Assembly: GCA_963813485.1 (NCBI GenBank)
Contig: CAWEZE010000006.1
Location: 1 to 64,000, forward strand
Origin: DASQUK01 sp963813485
GTDB taxonomy: Bacteria > Actinomycetota > Acidimicrobiia > Acidimicrobiales > VFJN01
Length of the DNA: 64,000 nucleotides
Direction of reading: 5' to 3'
The first letter of the stretch is position 1; each line of letters opens with the position of its first letter. Of this stretch, positions 41,667-50,005 are shown piece by piece. A program made the translations under genes and the position numbers. Under the pieces are notes generated by a model, which saw nothing but the letters and a program-made list of their open reading frames with translations, did no database searches and was not told where the DNA came from.

Positions 41667-42296
41667 TCAGCCGGTGGCCGCCACCTCGGGCGGGTGCAAG
41701 GCGGGCACGGGGCGGGGCTTGCGCTGCTCGATGATCTCGTCGACCAGCCCGTAGTCCACGGCGTCCTGGCCCCGCAGGATGAAGTCGCGGTCGATATCGG
41801 CCTGTATCCGGTCGCGGGGCTGGCGGGTTCGCGCGGCCAGCACGTCGACCATGCGCTCCCGCATGGTCACCATCTCCCGGACGGCGATCTCCATGTCGAC
41901 CGACTGGCCCTGGGCGCCCCCATGCGGCTGGTGGATCAGGATGCGGGCGTTGGGCAGCGCCGAGCGCTGACCGGCCTCCCCCGCCGCCAGGAGCACGGCC
42001 GCGGCCGAGGCGGCCTGTCCCACGCACACGGTGTGGATCGGCGGGCCGAGGAACTGCATGGCGTCGTAGACCGCGAACAGCGCGGTCATGTCGCCGCCGG
42101 GGGAGTTGATGTAGAGGTTGATCGGCCGGTCCATGTCCTCGCCCTCGAGGTGCAGCAACTGGGCGATGATCAGGTTGGCAACCGTCTCGTCGAGCTCGCC
42201 GCCCAGGAACACGATCCGGTCCTTGAGCAGGCGGGAGTAGATGTCGTAGGCGCGTTCGCCGCGATTGCTGGTCTCGATGACGGTGGGGATGAGCAT
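41667..42296 (-). CDS. clpP: ATP-dependent Clp protease proteolytic subunit
   Basis: A 209-residue serine peptidase that assembles into a tetradecameric chamber with a Clp ATPase. The catalytic triad is Ser97 (GQAASAAAV; classical GQAASMGA), His122 (ILIHQPHGG) and Asp171 (DIDRDFILRG). N-terminal MLIPTVIETSNRGERAYDIYSRLLKDRIVFLGG matches the family. ATG 42296 is chosen because the N-terminus then aligns with other ClpP; the frame is open upstream through the operator region. It stands alone without clpX. Two ArsR-type palindromes lie in its upstream region (42321 and 42370), so it may be co-regulated with the AHSA1/ArsR pair. Confidence 0.92.
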   Translation of the reverse strand: MLIPTVIETSNRGERAYDIYSRLLKDRIVFLGGELDETVANLIIAQLLHLEGEDMDRPINLYINSPGGDMTALFAVYDAMQFLGPPIHTVCVGQAASAAAVLLAAGEAGQRSALPNARILIHQPHGGAQGQSVDMEIAVREMVTMRERMVDVLAARTRQPRDRIQADIDRDFILRGQDAVDYGLVDEIIEQRKPRPVPALHPPEVAATG

Positions 42297-42320
42297 GGGC
42301 CTGGCCTCCGCGATCGCAGG

Positions 42321-42338
42321 CGCAACCGGATGGTTGCG
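42321..42338. promoter_or_regulatory. ArsR-type operator, site 1
   Basis: CGCAACCGGATGGTTGCG is a palindrome of arms CGCAACC and GGTTGCG with 4 bp between, 25 bp upstream of clpP. Site 2, at 42370-42387, shares the arms apart from one matched pair. Confidence 0.65.
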
Positions 42339-42369
42339 TGATTTCACGGTAGGGCCGCCGATTGGGATT

Positions 42370-42387
42370 CGCAACTGTAGAGTTGCG
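42370..42387. promoter_or_regulatory. ArsR-type operator, site 2
   Basis: CGCAACTGTAGAGTTGCG has arms CGCAACT and AGTTGCG with 4 bp between and ends 3 bp before the AHSA1 ATG, where a leaderless mRNA would start. Centre-to-centre spacing to site 1 is 49 bp. Confidence 0.65.
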
Positions 42388-42390
42388 GGT

Positions 42391-42828
42391 ATGAGCGACG
42401 AGAAGCTCGAGGCTTCGGCCGTCACGGACTCGGGCCGACGCGTGACCCGGGCAGTCGAGGTCGAGGCGGGCGTCGACGAGGTGTGGTCGACCCTCAGCGA
42501 CCCCGAGTTGCGAGCCCTGTGGCTCGACGACGACGACGCCCGATCGCGTGAGCTCCGGCTCGACGAGGTCGACGACGGCCGGCGCCTGGTATGGACCTGG
42601 TGGCGTCCCGACGACCAGTCCGGGGCTTCCGCGGTCGAGATCGTGCTGGCGCCGACCCCAGGCGGCACCCGGGTCACCGTCACCGAGACGCTGGCATCTG
42701 CCCACGTCGGTAACGCCGGGACTTCGGTTCGTCCGGGGCCGGCCACTCTCCGAGCCGGCGATCGGTGGACCTATCGCCTGCTCGGCCTCGAGCTGCTGTT
42801 CGTGGCGGCCGGGGTGATCGTCCGCTGA
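42391..42828 (+). CDS. AHSA1/SRPBCC-domain protein
   Basis: A 145-residue soluble protein of the Aha1/START-like hot-dog fold: VTRAVEVEAGVDEVWSTLSDPELRALWLDDDD (first helix and strand), RLVWTWWRPDDQSGASAVEIVLAPTPGGTRVTVTET (strands). Partner of the adjacent ArsR regulator, a common actinobacterial pair in which the AHSA1 protein binds a hydrophobic ligand. ATG 42391 is immediately downstream of an ArsR-type palindrome, with no room for a Shine-Dalgarno, so translation is probably leaderless. It shares a 9-bp gap with the regulator gene. Its C-terminal helix (GDRWTYRLLGLELLFVAAGVIVR) differs from the usual AHSA1 ending. Confidence 0.78.
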   Translation: MSDEKLEASAVTDSGRRVTRAVEVEAGVDEVWSTLSDPELRALWLDDDDARSRELRLDEVDDGRRLVWTWWRPDDQSGASAVEIVLAPTPGGTRVTVTETLASAHVGNAGTSVRPGPATLRAGDRWTYRLLGLELLFVAAGVIVR

Positions 42829-42837
42829 CCTAGTGCC

Positions 42838-43221
42838 GTGACCGTGGTGGCCCGCGAGCCGAGCGACGCGGTGTTCGCGGCGCTCGCCGATCCCACCCGG
42901 CGGTCGATCCTGCGCGCCGTTGCCGAGCGGGGCCCGGTGACCGCCACGGTGTTGTCGGACGAACTGCCGATCAGCCGCCAGGCGGTGGCCAAGCACCTCG
43001 GGCTGCTGCGGCACGCCGGCCTGGTGGTGGCGGATCGCGCCGGTCGGGAGACGCGGTTCGTCGCCGTCGGCGCTCCGCTCGAGGACCTGGCGGCCTGGGC
43101 CGAGCAGACCGGCCGGCTCTGGGACGACCGCCTGGCACGCCTCCGCGATCGGTTGCGGGACGGATCCTCGGCCGGACGACAACCACGCGGCGGTCCAGGA
43201 GGCATACGCTCCTGGCGGTGA
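42838..43221 (+). CDS. ArsR-family transcriptional regulator
   Basis: A 127-residue regulator starting at GTG 42838. The wHTH reads VFAALADPTRRSILRAVAERGPVTATVLSDELPISRQAVAKHLGLLRHAGLVVADRAGRETRFVAV, with recognition helix SRQAVAKHLGLL. No Cys-based metal site is visible, so it is a non-metal ArsR of the group paired with AHSA1 proteins. It probably binds the two palindromes at 42321 and 42370, controlling the pair and possibly clpP. The stop overlaps the next gene's GTG by 4 bp. Confidence 0.88.
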   Translation: MTVVAREPSDAVFAALADPTRRSILRAVAERGPVTATVLSDELPISRQAVAKHLGLLRHAGLVVADRAGRETRFVAVGAPLEDLAAWAEQTGRLWDDRLARLRDRLRDGSSAGRQPRGGPGGIRSWR

Positions 43222-43961
43222 GCATTGCCGGGGGCCCCGACCAGGACCAACCCGAAGACCGTGGCGGGACGCCGATCGGCCGACGCGTGGTGCTCGGCAT
43301 GCTGAGCCTCGGCGTCCTCGGCATCGCCTTCGGCGACAAGGCACAGGCGCGCGTCGAGCGCCTGTTGCGGCCCCTCACGCAGAACGATCCGACCGGACTG
43401 ACGTCCTTCGTCCCCACGGCCGGGAGGTTTCGCATCTACTCGGTGGTCGGGCACCTGCCCAAGCGCAGCGACGGCGAATACCGCCTCACCGTCGACGGCC
43501 TGGTCGACCGACCGCTCGAGCTGTCCCTCGACGACCTCCGTAGCCGTCCCCAGACCGACCTGGTGCGCGACTTCCAGTGCGTTACCGGCTGGCGGGTGGC
43601 CGACGTGCCGTGGCGCGGCGTCAAGGTGTCCAAGCTGCTGGACGAGGCCGGTGTGCAGGCTTCCGCCACCCATCTGCGGATCAAGTCGTTCGACGGCGCC
43701 TACACCGAGAGCCTCACGATCGAGCAGGCCCGCCGCGACGACGTGCTCGTGGCCCACGAGATGCAGGGCGGGTCCGTCACCCGCGAACACGGCGGCCCGG
43801 TCCGGCTCTATGTGGCTCCCATGTACGGCTACAAGTCCCTCAAGTGGTTGGAGCGGATCGAGGTCGTCAACGAGCTGGATCCCGGGTACTGGGAGGAGCG
43901 GGGCTACGACGTCGACGCCTGGATCGGGAAGTCGAACGGCCGCGATGACGAGCCGGTCTAG
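43218..43961 (+). CDS. Molybdopterin-dependent oxidoreductase (sulfite oxidase/MsrP-like)
   Basis: A 247-residue enzyme of the sulfite-oxidase fold. The N-terminal GRRVVLGMLSLGVLGIAFGDKAQA looks like a twin-arginine signal/anchor. The molybdenum-ligand Cys is in DFQCVTGWRVADVPWRGVKV, and APMYGYKSLKWLERIEVV closes the MoCo domain. It would be folded with cofactor and exported by Tat to the outside face. The following cytochrome b gene should supply or take electrons, as in MsrP-MsrQ. Its substrate (sulfoxides or another oxo-compound) is not readable. Confidence 0.85.
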   Translation: MSIAGGPDQDQPEDRGGTPIGRRVVLGMLSLGVLGIAFGDKAQARVERLLRPLTQNDPTGLTSFVPTAGRFRIYSVVGHLPKRSDGEYRLTVDGLVDRPLELSLDDLRSRPQTDLVRDFQCVTGWRVADVPWRGVKVSKLLDEAGVQASATHLRIKSFDGAYTESLTIEQARRDDVLVAHEMQGGSVTREHGGPVRLYVAPMYGYKSLKWLERIEVVNELDPGYWEERGYDVDAWIGKSNGRDDEPV

Positions 43962-43977
43962 CGAGCCGGTCTAGCCC

Positions 43978-44748
43978 GTGCATGTAAGCGCCCCAAAGGA
44001 AGAGCTGCTCAACCGGTTTACGCCCGCCGAGCGAGCGTTGCACTGGGCCACCGCGGCGGCCGTGCTCACGTGCGCGTTGACCGGGCTCGTGCTCTACGTC
44101 GGGCCGCTCAGCAGCCTGGTGGGCCGGCGCAACCTGGTGAAGGACGTGCACGTGATCGCCGGCCTCGCCATGCCGGTGCCACTGATCCTGGCGTACCTGG
44201 GTCGCTGGCGCGACGCCGTGCGGACCGACATCGGCCACCTGTCGCGCTGGACGCGGGCGGACCGCCGCTGGCTGTGGACCCGGGGCTACGAAGGACGCGA
44301 ACGGGTGGGCAAGTTCAACGCCGGGCAGAAGGTCAACGCCGCGTTCATCGCCGGGATGATCCCGGTCATGCTCGCCTCGGGCTCGATCATGCGCTGGTTC
44401 GAGCCCTTCCCGCTGGAGTGGCGCACCGGCGCCACGTTCGTCCACGACTGGACCGCCATCGCCACCTGGCTGATCGTCGCCGGCCACATCGGCTTCGCCC
44501 TGGCCGACGCCGGCTCACTCCGCGGCATGGTCAGCGGCCAGGTAACGCGGCGCTGGGCCGAGGACCGCCACCCGCTGTGGGCGAGCGAGGCCATCGAGGC
44601 GGGGGACCCCTCAACCGACGGCAGTGACCGTCGGCACGGGCCACGGTCGTCGCGTTGGGAGCGTCGCAAGCAGTACGGCACCGCCCGTGCCCGTTGGGAG
44701 ACCGACCCGGGGGAGGAACGCCGCGAGCCTCGGCAGTGGCCGGGCTGA
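43978..44748 (+). CDS. Cytochrome b561/formate-dehydrogenase-gamma-like membrane subunit
   Basis: A 256-residue four-TM heme-b protein from GTG 43978. Ligand His candidates in paired positions are ERALHWATAAAV, KDVHVIAGLAM, FVHDWTAIATW and IVAGHIGFALAD, enough for two hemes. The C-terminal tail after the last TM (ASEAIEAGDPST...) is charged and cytoplasmic, and longer than usual. It directly follows the molybdopterin oxidoreductase gene, so they form a two-subunit membrane-linked redox unit. Confidence 0.82.
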   Translation: MHVSAPKEELLNRFTPAERALHWATAAAVLTCALTGLVLYVGPLSSLVGRRNLVKDVHVIAGLAMPVPLILAYLGRWRDAVRTDIGHLSRWTRADRRWLWTRGYEGRERVGKFNAGQKVNAAFIAGMIPVMLASGSIMRWFEPFPLEWRTGATFVHDWTAIATWLIVAGHIGFALADAGSLRGMVSGQVTRRWAEDRHPLWASEAIEAGDPSTDGSDRRHGPRSSRWERRKQYGTARARWETDPGEERREPRQWPG

Positions 44749-44818
44749 ACGGTCCCGACGTCGCCTGAGGCGCCACCATCCCCGTACGATGACGGCCGCT
44801 CGATCCAGGAGGAATCAC

Positions 44819-45049
44819 GTGGACGTCCGCATCGGGGTGAAAAGCTCGTCGAAGGAGCTCGAGGTGATCCTGGCCGACGACACCGACGCGGACGCGGTGC
44901 GCGAGCACATCGATGCCGCGTTCAAGGACGGCGGCACCCTGTGGCTCACCGATCGTCGGGGCCGGCAGTTCGGTGTACCCGTCGACAAGGTCGCCTACGT
45001 CGAGATCGGCAGCCCCGAGGTGGGTCGCCGGATCGGGTTCGGCGGTTAG
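44819..45049 (+). CDS. DUF3107 family protein
   Basis: A 76-residue protein from GTG 44819, 7 bp after an AGGAGG at 44806-44811. It begins VDVRIGVKSSSKELEVILADDTDADAVREHIDAAF and ends VAYVEIGSPEVGRRIGFGG, matching the small DUF3107 proteins found in actinobacteria. The fold is a short alpha/beta with no catalytic residue visible. It directly precedes two ArsA-like ATPases and may be transcribed with them. Confidence 0.82.
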   Translation: MDVRIGVKSSSKELEVILADDTDADAVREHIDAAFKDGGTLWLTDRRGRQFGVPVDKVAYVEIGSPEVGRRIGFGG

Positions 45050-45066
45050 TGGACCCGGCGGGTTAG

Positions 45067-46062
45067 GTGGCGCCCCCGGCCTCGCCCACCGACCTGCTCG
45101 ACCGCCGCCTGCTGTTCGTTACCGGCAAGGGCGGTGTCGGCAAGACGTCGGTCGCCGCTGCCCTCGGGTCCCTGGCGGCCTCGCAGGGGAGGCGCACGCT
45201 GCTGTGCGAGGTCGACGCCAAGGGCAACCTGGCCGGCGCCTTCGAGACCGCCCCCACCCAGTTCCGGCAGCGCGAGATAGCGCCCCGCCTCTGGGCGATG
45301 ACGATGGACACCGAGGCATCGCTCAAGGAGTACCTCGCGCTCCAGCTCAAGCTGCCCCTGCTCGCCCGGCTGGGGCCACTGGCCCGCACGTTCGACTTCG
45401 TGGCCAATGCCGCGCCCGGGGTCAAGGAGATCCTGACCGTCGGCAAGCTCTGCTACGAGGTGCGGGAGGGCCACTACGACCTGGTGGTGGTGGACGCGCC
45501 GGCCTCGGGCCACATCGTGGGCCAGCTGGCCGCCCCCGAGGCGATCAACGATCTGGTCAAGGTGGGCCTCGTGCGCGACCAGACCGGGTGGATGCTCGAC
45601 ATCCTCGGCGACGCCGCGACGACGGGAGCCGTCGTGGTGGCCACACCCGAGGAGATGCCGGTGAACGAAACGCTGGAGCTGGCGGGTCGGCTGCGGGAGG
45701 AGACCGTGGTCGACCTGGCGGGGGTGGTCGTGAACCGCGTGCTGCCCGAGCTGTTCACGCGGGGCGAGGAGAAGATCTTCAGGGAGCTGCGCCGACCCGA
45801 CCGCGCGGCGGCACTGGCGGCCGCTGTCGGCGTGCCCGGCCCGCGAGGCCGCCCGGGGCAAGGATCGGTGGAGCCGCTGCTCGACGGCGCCGACCTCGCG
45901 GTGAAGCTCCGGAGGACGAGGGCCGAGCACCTCGGCACGCTGCGCCAGGGCCTGCCGCCCGGCACGCAGCTCCTGTACGTGCCCGAGCTGTTCCAGCGGA
46001 GCCACGGCGTGCGGGCCACGCGCCAGATCGCCGAGGCGCTCGGCGCGGAGCTGGGGTACTGA
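45067..46062 (+). CDS. ArsA/GET3-like P-loop ATPase (BagA-like, Rv3679 type)
   Basis: A 331-residue deviant-Walker ATPase. LFVTGKGGVGKTSVAAALGSLAA is the Walker A with signature Lys; LLCEVDAKGNLAG and DLVVVDAPASGHIVGQL form the switch II region; VVNRVLPELF and RGEEKIFRELR follow. In mycobacteria the homologous pair (Rv3679 and Rv3680, BagAB) is linked to drug tolerance in glycerol-driven methylglyoxal stress. The GTG at 45067 follows the DUF3107 gene by 17 bp. The tandem second ATPase starts at the last base of its stop. Confidence 0.88.
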   Translation: MAPPASPTDLLDRRLLFVTGKGGVGKTSVAAALGSLAASQGRRTLLCEVDAKGNLAGAFETAPTQFRQREIAPRLWAMTMDTEASLKEYLALQLKLPLLARLGPLARTFDFVANAAPGVKEILTVGKLCYEVREGHYDLVVVDAPASGHIVGQLAAPEAINDLVKVGLVRDQTGWMLDILGDAATTGAVVVATPEEMPVNETLELAGRLREETVVDLAGVVVNRVLPELFTRGEEKIFRELRRPDRAAALAAAVGVPGPRGRPGQGSVEPLLDGADLAVKLRRTRAEHLGTLRQGLPPGTQLLYVPELFQRSHGVRATRQIAEALGAELGY

Positions 46063-47267
46063 TGGCGGCCCGTACCTCGGTGCCGGCCCGGGCGCCCAAG
46101 GGGACGTCTTCGTTGGAGCCGCTGCTCGCTGCCAAGGAGATAGTCATCTGCTGCGGATCGGGCGGCGTCGGCAAGACCACGACGGCGGCGGCCGCCGCGG
46201 CCATGGCGGCCGCCCACCTCGGCGGGAAGGTGCTGGTGATCACCGTGGACCCGGCCCGGCGGCTGGCCAACGCCCTCGGGCTGGAGCGATTCGGCAACGT
46301 GGAGACGCAGATCCCACCCGAGGAGTTCGCCGCCGCCGGCGTCGCCGAGCCCCGCGGGGAGCTGTGGGCAGCGATGCTCGACACCAAACGATCGTGGGAC
46401 GAGCTGGTGCGAGCCCACGCCCCCGACGCCGCCACCCGCGACGCCATCCTCGCCAACCCGCTCTACGACAACATCACCAGCCGGTTCGTGCAGAGCCACG
46501 ACTACATCGCCATGGAGCGGCTGTACGAGATCCACGCATCCGGCCGCTACGACCTGATCCTCGTCGACACGCCTCCGACCCGGAACGCCATCGACTTCCT
46601 GGAGGCGCCTGAGCGCATGGCCGACTTCTTCTCCAGCCGGCTGCTGCGCTGGCTCACGGTGCCGGCGCGGAGCCGGGTGTTCACGATGGCGTCGAAGCCG
46701 TTCTACACCGTGGCCGACCGGATCCTCGGTTCGCAGTTCCTGCAGGACATCGCCGAGTTCTTCCTGTTGTTCCAGACCATGTACGACGGCTTCGTCGAGC
46801 GCGCCAGGGCGGTGACGCGCACCCTGTCCGACAAGCGCACCGCGTTCGTGGTGGTGTCGACCCTGGAGCCGTCGCCGGTCCGCGAGACCGAGTTCTTCGT
46901 CGACGCGTTGACGGACCGCAAGCTGCCCCTCGGCGCCGTGGTGCTCAACAAGGTGCTGCCCGACTGGTTCGGCGACCGGGACGCCACCGCCGTCGCACAG
47001 CGCATGTCCGCCGATCCAGCCGGACTGGCCAAAGCCGTGACCGAAGCCTCCGGGGGCGCCGGCATCGGCCCCCCTGACCAGGTGGCGCGGGTCCTGGCCG
47101 AGGTGGGCGAGAGCTTCCTCAACTTCCAGGTCGTCGCCACCCGCGAGGCCGAGCAACGCGCCGAGCTGGCTGCGGTGTCCGACGTGGTGGCCACGATCCC
47201 CTACGCCGACCACGACATCACCGACCTCGCGGGGTTGCTGGAGCTGGGCTCCTGGCTCTGGCGGTAG
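46062..47267 (+). CDS. ArsA/GET3-like P-loop ATPase (BagB-like, Rv3680 type)
   Basis: A 401-residue second ATPase, starting at ATG 46062 inside TGATG. EIVICCGSGGVGKTTTAAAAAAMAAAHLG is the Walker A (with signature Lys), LVDTPPTRNAIDFLEAPERMADFF the switch II region and VVVSTLEPSPVRETEFFVDAL a later NTPase strand. The cofactor-interacting ends differ from its partner, so the two likely form a heterodimer like BagA-BagB. Neither has the Cys metal-binding triad of true ArsA, so arsenite transport is unlikely. It is followed by a small acidic ORF. Confidence 0.9.
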   Translation: MAARTSVPARAPKGTSSLEPLLAAKEIVICCGSGGVGKTTTAAAAAAMAAAHLGGKVLVITVDPARRLANALGLERFGNVETQIPPEEFAAAGVAEPRGELWAAMLDTKRSWDELVRAHAPDAATRDAILANPLYDNITSRFVQSHDYIAMERLYEIHASGRYDLILVDTPPTRNAIDFLEAPERMADFFSSRLLRWLTVPARSRVFTMASKPFYTVADRILGSQFLQDIAEFFLLFQTMYDGFVERARAVTRTLSDKRTAFVVVSTLEPSPVRETEFFVDALTDRKLPLGAVVLNKVLPDWFGDRDATAVAQRMSADPAGLAKAVTEASGGAGIGPPDQVARVLAEVGESFLNFQVVATREAEQRAELAAVSDVVATIPYADHDITDLAGLLELGSWLWR

Positions 47268-47277
47268 CGCTGACGAG

Positions 47278-47406
47278 GTGCGCTCCGCGGCCGAGGACGT
47301 CGAGGCGCACGCCGACGAGGTCGAGGAGCTCATGAGCGACATCGAGGAGCAGGCGGCCGAATTGGCCGAGGCGGAAGGTGAGCCGGGCTCCACGGCACCG
47401 GCCTAG
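47278..47406 (+). CDS. Small acidic coiled-coil peptide (42 aa)
   Basis: A short frame from GTG 47278, ten bp after the ATPase gene ends. It encodes VRSAAEDVEAHADEVEELMSDIEEQ..., a strongly acidic heptad-like helix rich in Glu and Ala. High third-position GC and the even charge pattern suggest translation. The position behind two ATPase genes fits a small partner. There is no family I recognise, and the start may instead be ATG 47332. Low confidence because it is short. Confidence 0.35.
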   Translation: MRSAAEDVEAHADEVEELMSDIEEQAAELAEAEGEPGSTAPA

Positions 47407-47569
47407 ACGAGTGACCGGCAGTCGCGTCGTCCGTTGGTCATCGGATTCGTAGGGTGCGGCGCATGAGCGCCGCCGACGCGCGCGGGCCGCTCTGCGGCAC
47501 CGTCGCGATCCACGGCCGCATCCCTGGAACCGTGAGTTCCAATGGCACGACCACAGCGGTCCCTTCGGC

Positions 47570-48335
47570 GTGCTCGGTGAGGAGCAGGTCCGGCACTACG
47601 ACCGTCACGGCTACGTCGTGGTCCCCGACCTGGTGCCGCCCGACCTCCTGGCCGAGGTCACCGCGGCCATCGACCCGTTCGATGCCAAGACGGAGGCGTT
47701 CCTCCGCTCGGTGGAGGGCGAACGCCTCTTCATCGCCGAGGCCGGCGCCATCACCTTCAGCGTGCACCTGGCCGCCCGGTCGCCGGTGCTCCGCCGGCTC
47801 GTCACCGACGCGGCTTTGACGGGAATCGCCGCCGATCTGATCGGGCCGGACGTGCGCCTCTACTGGGATCAGGCGGTCTACAAGAAGCCCGAGAAGCCCC
47901 GCCGCTTCCCCTGGCACCAGGACAACGGGTACGCGTACGTGGAGCCGCAGCAGTACCTGACGATCTGGCTGGCCCTCACCGACGCCACCACCGACAACGG
48001 CTGCCCGTCAGGTCGTCCCCGGGCTCCATCGGCGGGGAACCCTCGAGCACCATTACGTCGAGCCGCTGGGGTGGGAGTGCCTCGACGGGCGCCGCGGCAG
48101 CGTCGCCGCGCCCGTGGCCGCCGGCGGCGCCGTGGTCTTCTCGTCGCTGACACCGCACCTCACCGGGCCCAACCTCAGCGCCGAGGTCCGCAAGGCCTAC
48201 ATCGTGCAGTACGCCCCCGCCGGCGCCGAGCGCCTGGAGGGTGACCCGGCCGCGGGCCCGCCGACCGCCCGCGTCCGCTGCGATGCACCCGACCGCCAGT
48301 TCCCGGTCGTCGTGGGAGGCCGGCTGGTCCAGTAG
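47570..48335 (+). pseudogene. Phytanoyl-CoA dioxygenase family oxygenase, frameshifted
   Basis: A non-heme Fe(II)/2-oxoglutarate oxygenase of at least 254 residues. One T removed at 48008 joins TTDNGCP to QVVPGLHRRGTLEHHYVEPLGWECLDG in the next frame. The iron site starts with H-x-D in FPWHQDNGY; the second His is in LTPHLTGPNLS, and the 2-oxoglutarate-binding Arg in EVRKAYIVQYAP. The start at GTG 47570 is provisional: in-frame codons upstream read HPWNREFQWHDHSGPFG and look coding, so the true start may be near ATG 47463 with another shift. The target substrate is unknown. Confidence 0.75.
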
Positions 48336-48402
48336 ACGTGCGAGCCCCCGGTGGCAGCCGGTGGCAGCCGTTGGCGCGGTCCGCTGCCAGAATCATCGGC
48401 AG

Positions 48403-49932
48403 ATGGCCACCCTCGCCGAGCTCGCCCGGTTCTTCACCCGCCTCGAGGCGGGCGCGGTCGCGCACCTCCAACGCCTGGTGGCGAGCTGGGGTCTGCTCGC
48501 CGACTTCTGCTTCGCCGACCTCCTGCTGTTCGGCGTGGTGGGCGAGACGCGCGAGGGTGGCACCAACCGCTTCGTCGTGCTCGGCCAGGTACGCCCGACC
48601 ACCTCCCAGACCGTCTACCGGGCCGACTGGGTGGGCACCGTCCTCGAGGAGGAGGACAGGCCGCTGGTGGCCCGCGCCTACCGCCTGGGCGAGATCATCG
48701 AGGGCGAGATGGTGATCTCCCCGCTCAAGGAGCGGGTGCGGGTGCTGTGCATCCCCATCCGCTACCGGGGGCGGGTCGTGGGTGTGCTCACCCGCGAGTC
48801 GGCGCCCTCGTTCGGCCGCCAGCCCGGCGAGCTGGAGCGGACGTACGTCGACGTGTTCAACCGCTTCGCCCGCATGATCGCCAGCGGCGCCTTCCCCTTC
48901 GACGGTGACGACGCCGAGAGCGAGGAGGCGCCTCGGGTCGGCGACGGCGTCATCGTCCTCGACTCCTCCGGACGGGTCGAGTACACGTCGCCCAACGCGG
49001 TGTCCACCCTGCACCGGCTCGGCGTCCACGCCAACGCCGAGGGCCTGCGGTTCTCGGAGCTGGGGCTCGAGGAGACGGTGGTGCGCACTGCCTTCGACAC
49101 CGGGACGCCGGCCACCGAGGAGCTGTCCCGCGGCGTCGACATCACCGTGTTGATCCGGGGCATCCCGTTGCTGGACCAGGGCGCGGTCACCGGCGCCGTC
49201 GTGCTGCTCCGGGATATCTCCGAGCTCCGGCGGCGCGATCTGCTGCTGCTGTCGAAGGACGCCACGATCCGGGAGATCCACCACCGGGTCAAGAACAATC
49301 TCCAGACCATCTCGTCACTGCTGCGGTTGCAGGGGCGGCGGTTGGCGCGCGGCGAGGGCAAGACCGCGATCGAGGAGTCGGTGCGGCGCATCCGCTCGAT
49401 CGCGCTCGTGCACGAGATCCTGTCTCGGGAGGCGGGCGACGACGTGCCGTTCGTCGACATCGTGAAGCCGGTCGTGGGGATGGTCGCCGACAGCATGATC
49501 TCGCCGGAGCATCCCATCCGCTTCGACGTCGACGGCGACGGGGGCATCCTCCCGGCCAGCGTCGCCACCCCGTTGGCGGTGGTGCTCAACGAGTTGCTGC
49601 AGAACGCCGTGGACCACGCCTATCCGCAGGAGCTCGATCTCACCGGTACGCCTGGCCAGGTGCGGGTGGAGATCGCCCGGGACGGGCGCATGTTGCGGCT
49701 CCGGGTGGCCGACGACGGCGTGGGGCTGCCCCCGGGATTCCAGCTCGACGAGTCCACGGGTCTGGGCCTGTCGATCGTGCGGACCCTGGTGACCGGTGAC
49801 CTGGCCGGCGAGATCTCGATCGCCCCCGGCCGAGGCAACGGCAACCGGCCTGGGACAGAGGTGGCACTCAGCGTGGCCGTCGACGCGACGCGCGACGACG
49901 GCCTCGATCACACGCGACCGTTGTCGCTGTGA
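48403..49932 (+). CDS. pdtaS: Sensor histidine kinase, PdtaS type
   Basis: A 509-residue cytoplasmic kinase. The N-terminal GAF-like domain (1-165; FLLLFGVVGETREGG.., GRVVGVLTRE) is followed by a PAS domain (about 180-280; DGVIVLDSSGRVEYTSPNAVSTL), HisKA_2 dimerisation with the phospho-His in IREIHHRVKNNLQTISSLLRLQ, and an HATPase_c domain with VLNELLQNAVDHAY (N box), RVADDGVGLPPGF and GLGLSIV. This matches mycobacterial PdtaS (Rv3220c), which phosphorylates the RNA-binding regulator PdtaR. The neighbouring whiB1 gene (convergent, 73 bp away) repeats the order found in M. tuberculosis. No pdtaR is in the window. Confidence 0.9.
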   Translation: MATLAELARFFTRLEAGAVAHLQRLVASWGLLADFCFADLLLFGVVGETREGGTNRFVVLGQVRPTTSQTVYRADWVGTVLEEEDRPLVARAYRLGEIIEGEMVISPLKERVRVLCIPIRYRGRVVGVLTRESAPSFGRQPGELERTYVDVFNRFARMIASGAFPFDGDDAESEEAPRVGDGVIVLDSSGRVEYTSPNAVSTLHRLGVHANAEGLRFSELGLEETVVRTAFDTGTPATEELSRGVDITVLIRGIPLLDQGAVTGAVVLLRDISELRRRDLLLLSKDATIREIHHRVKNNLQTISSLLRLQGRRLARGEGKTAIEESVRRIRSIALVHEILSREAGDDVPFVDIVKPVVGMVADSMISPEHPIRFDVDGDGGILPASVATPLAVVLNELLQNAVDHAYPQELDLTGTPGQVRVEIARDGRMLRLRVADDGVGLPPGFQLDESTGLGLSIVRTLVTGDLAGEISIAPGRGNGNRPGTEVALSVAVDATRDDGLDHTRPLSL

Positions 49933-50005
49933 TCGATCCGATGGCCGGTCATCCCCAGGTCCGACCGCCCCAGCAACCCCAGCGGGACGTGTGTACTACG
50001 AGAGA

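Noticed and set aside
39747..42341. A plus-strand open frame of about 860 codons across mrp, the hydrolase and clpP
   Set aside because: It overlaps three well-supported genes on both strands and has an Arg/Pro/Gly-rich low-complexity translation typical of GC-rich shadow frames.
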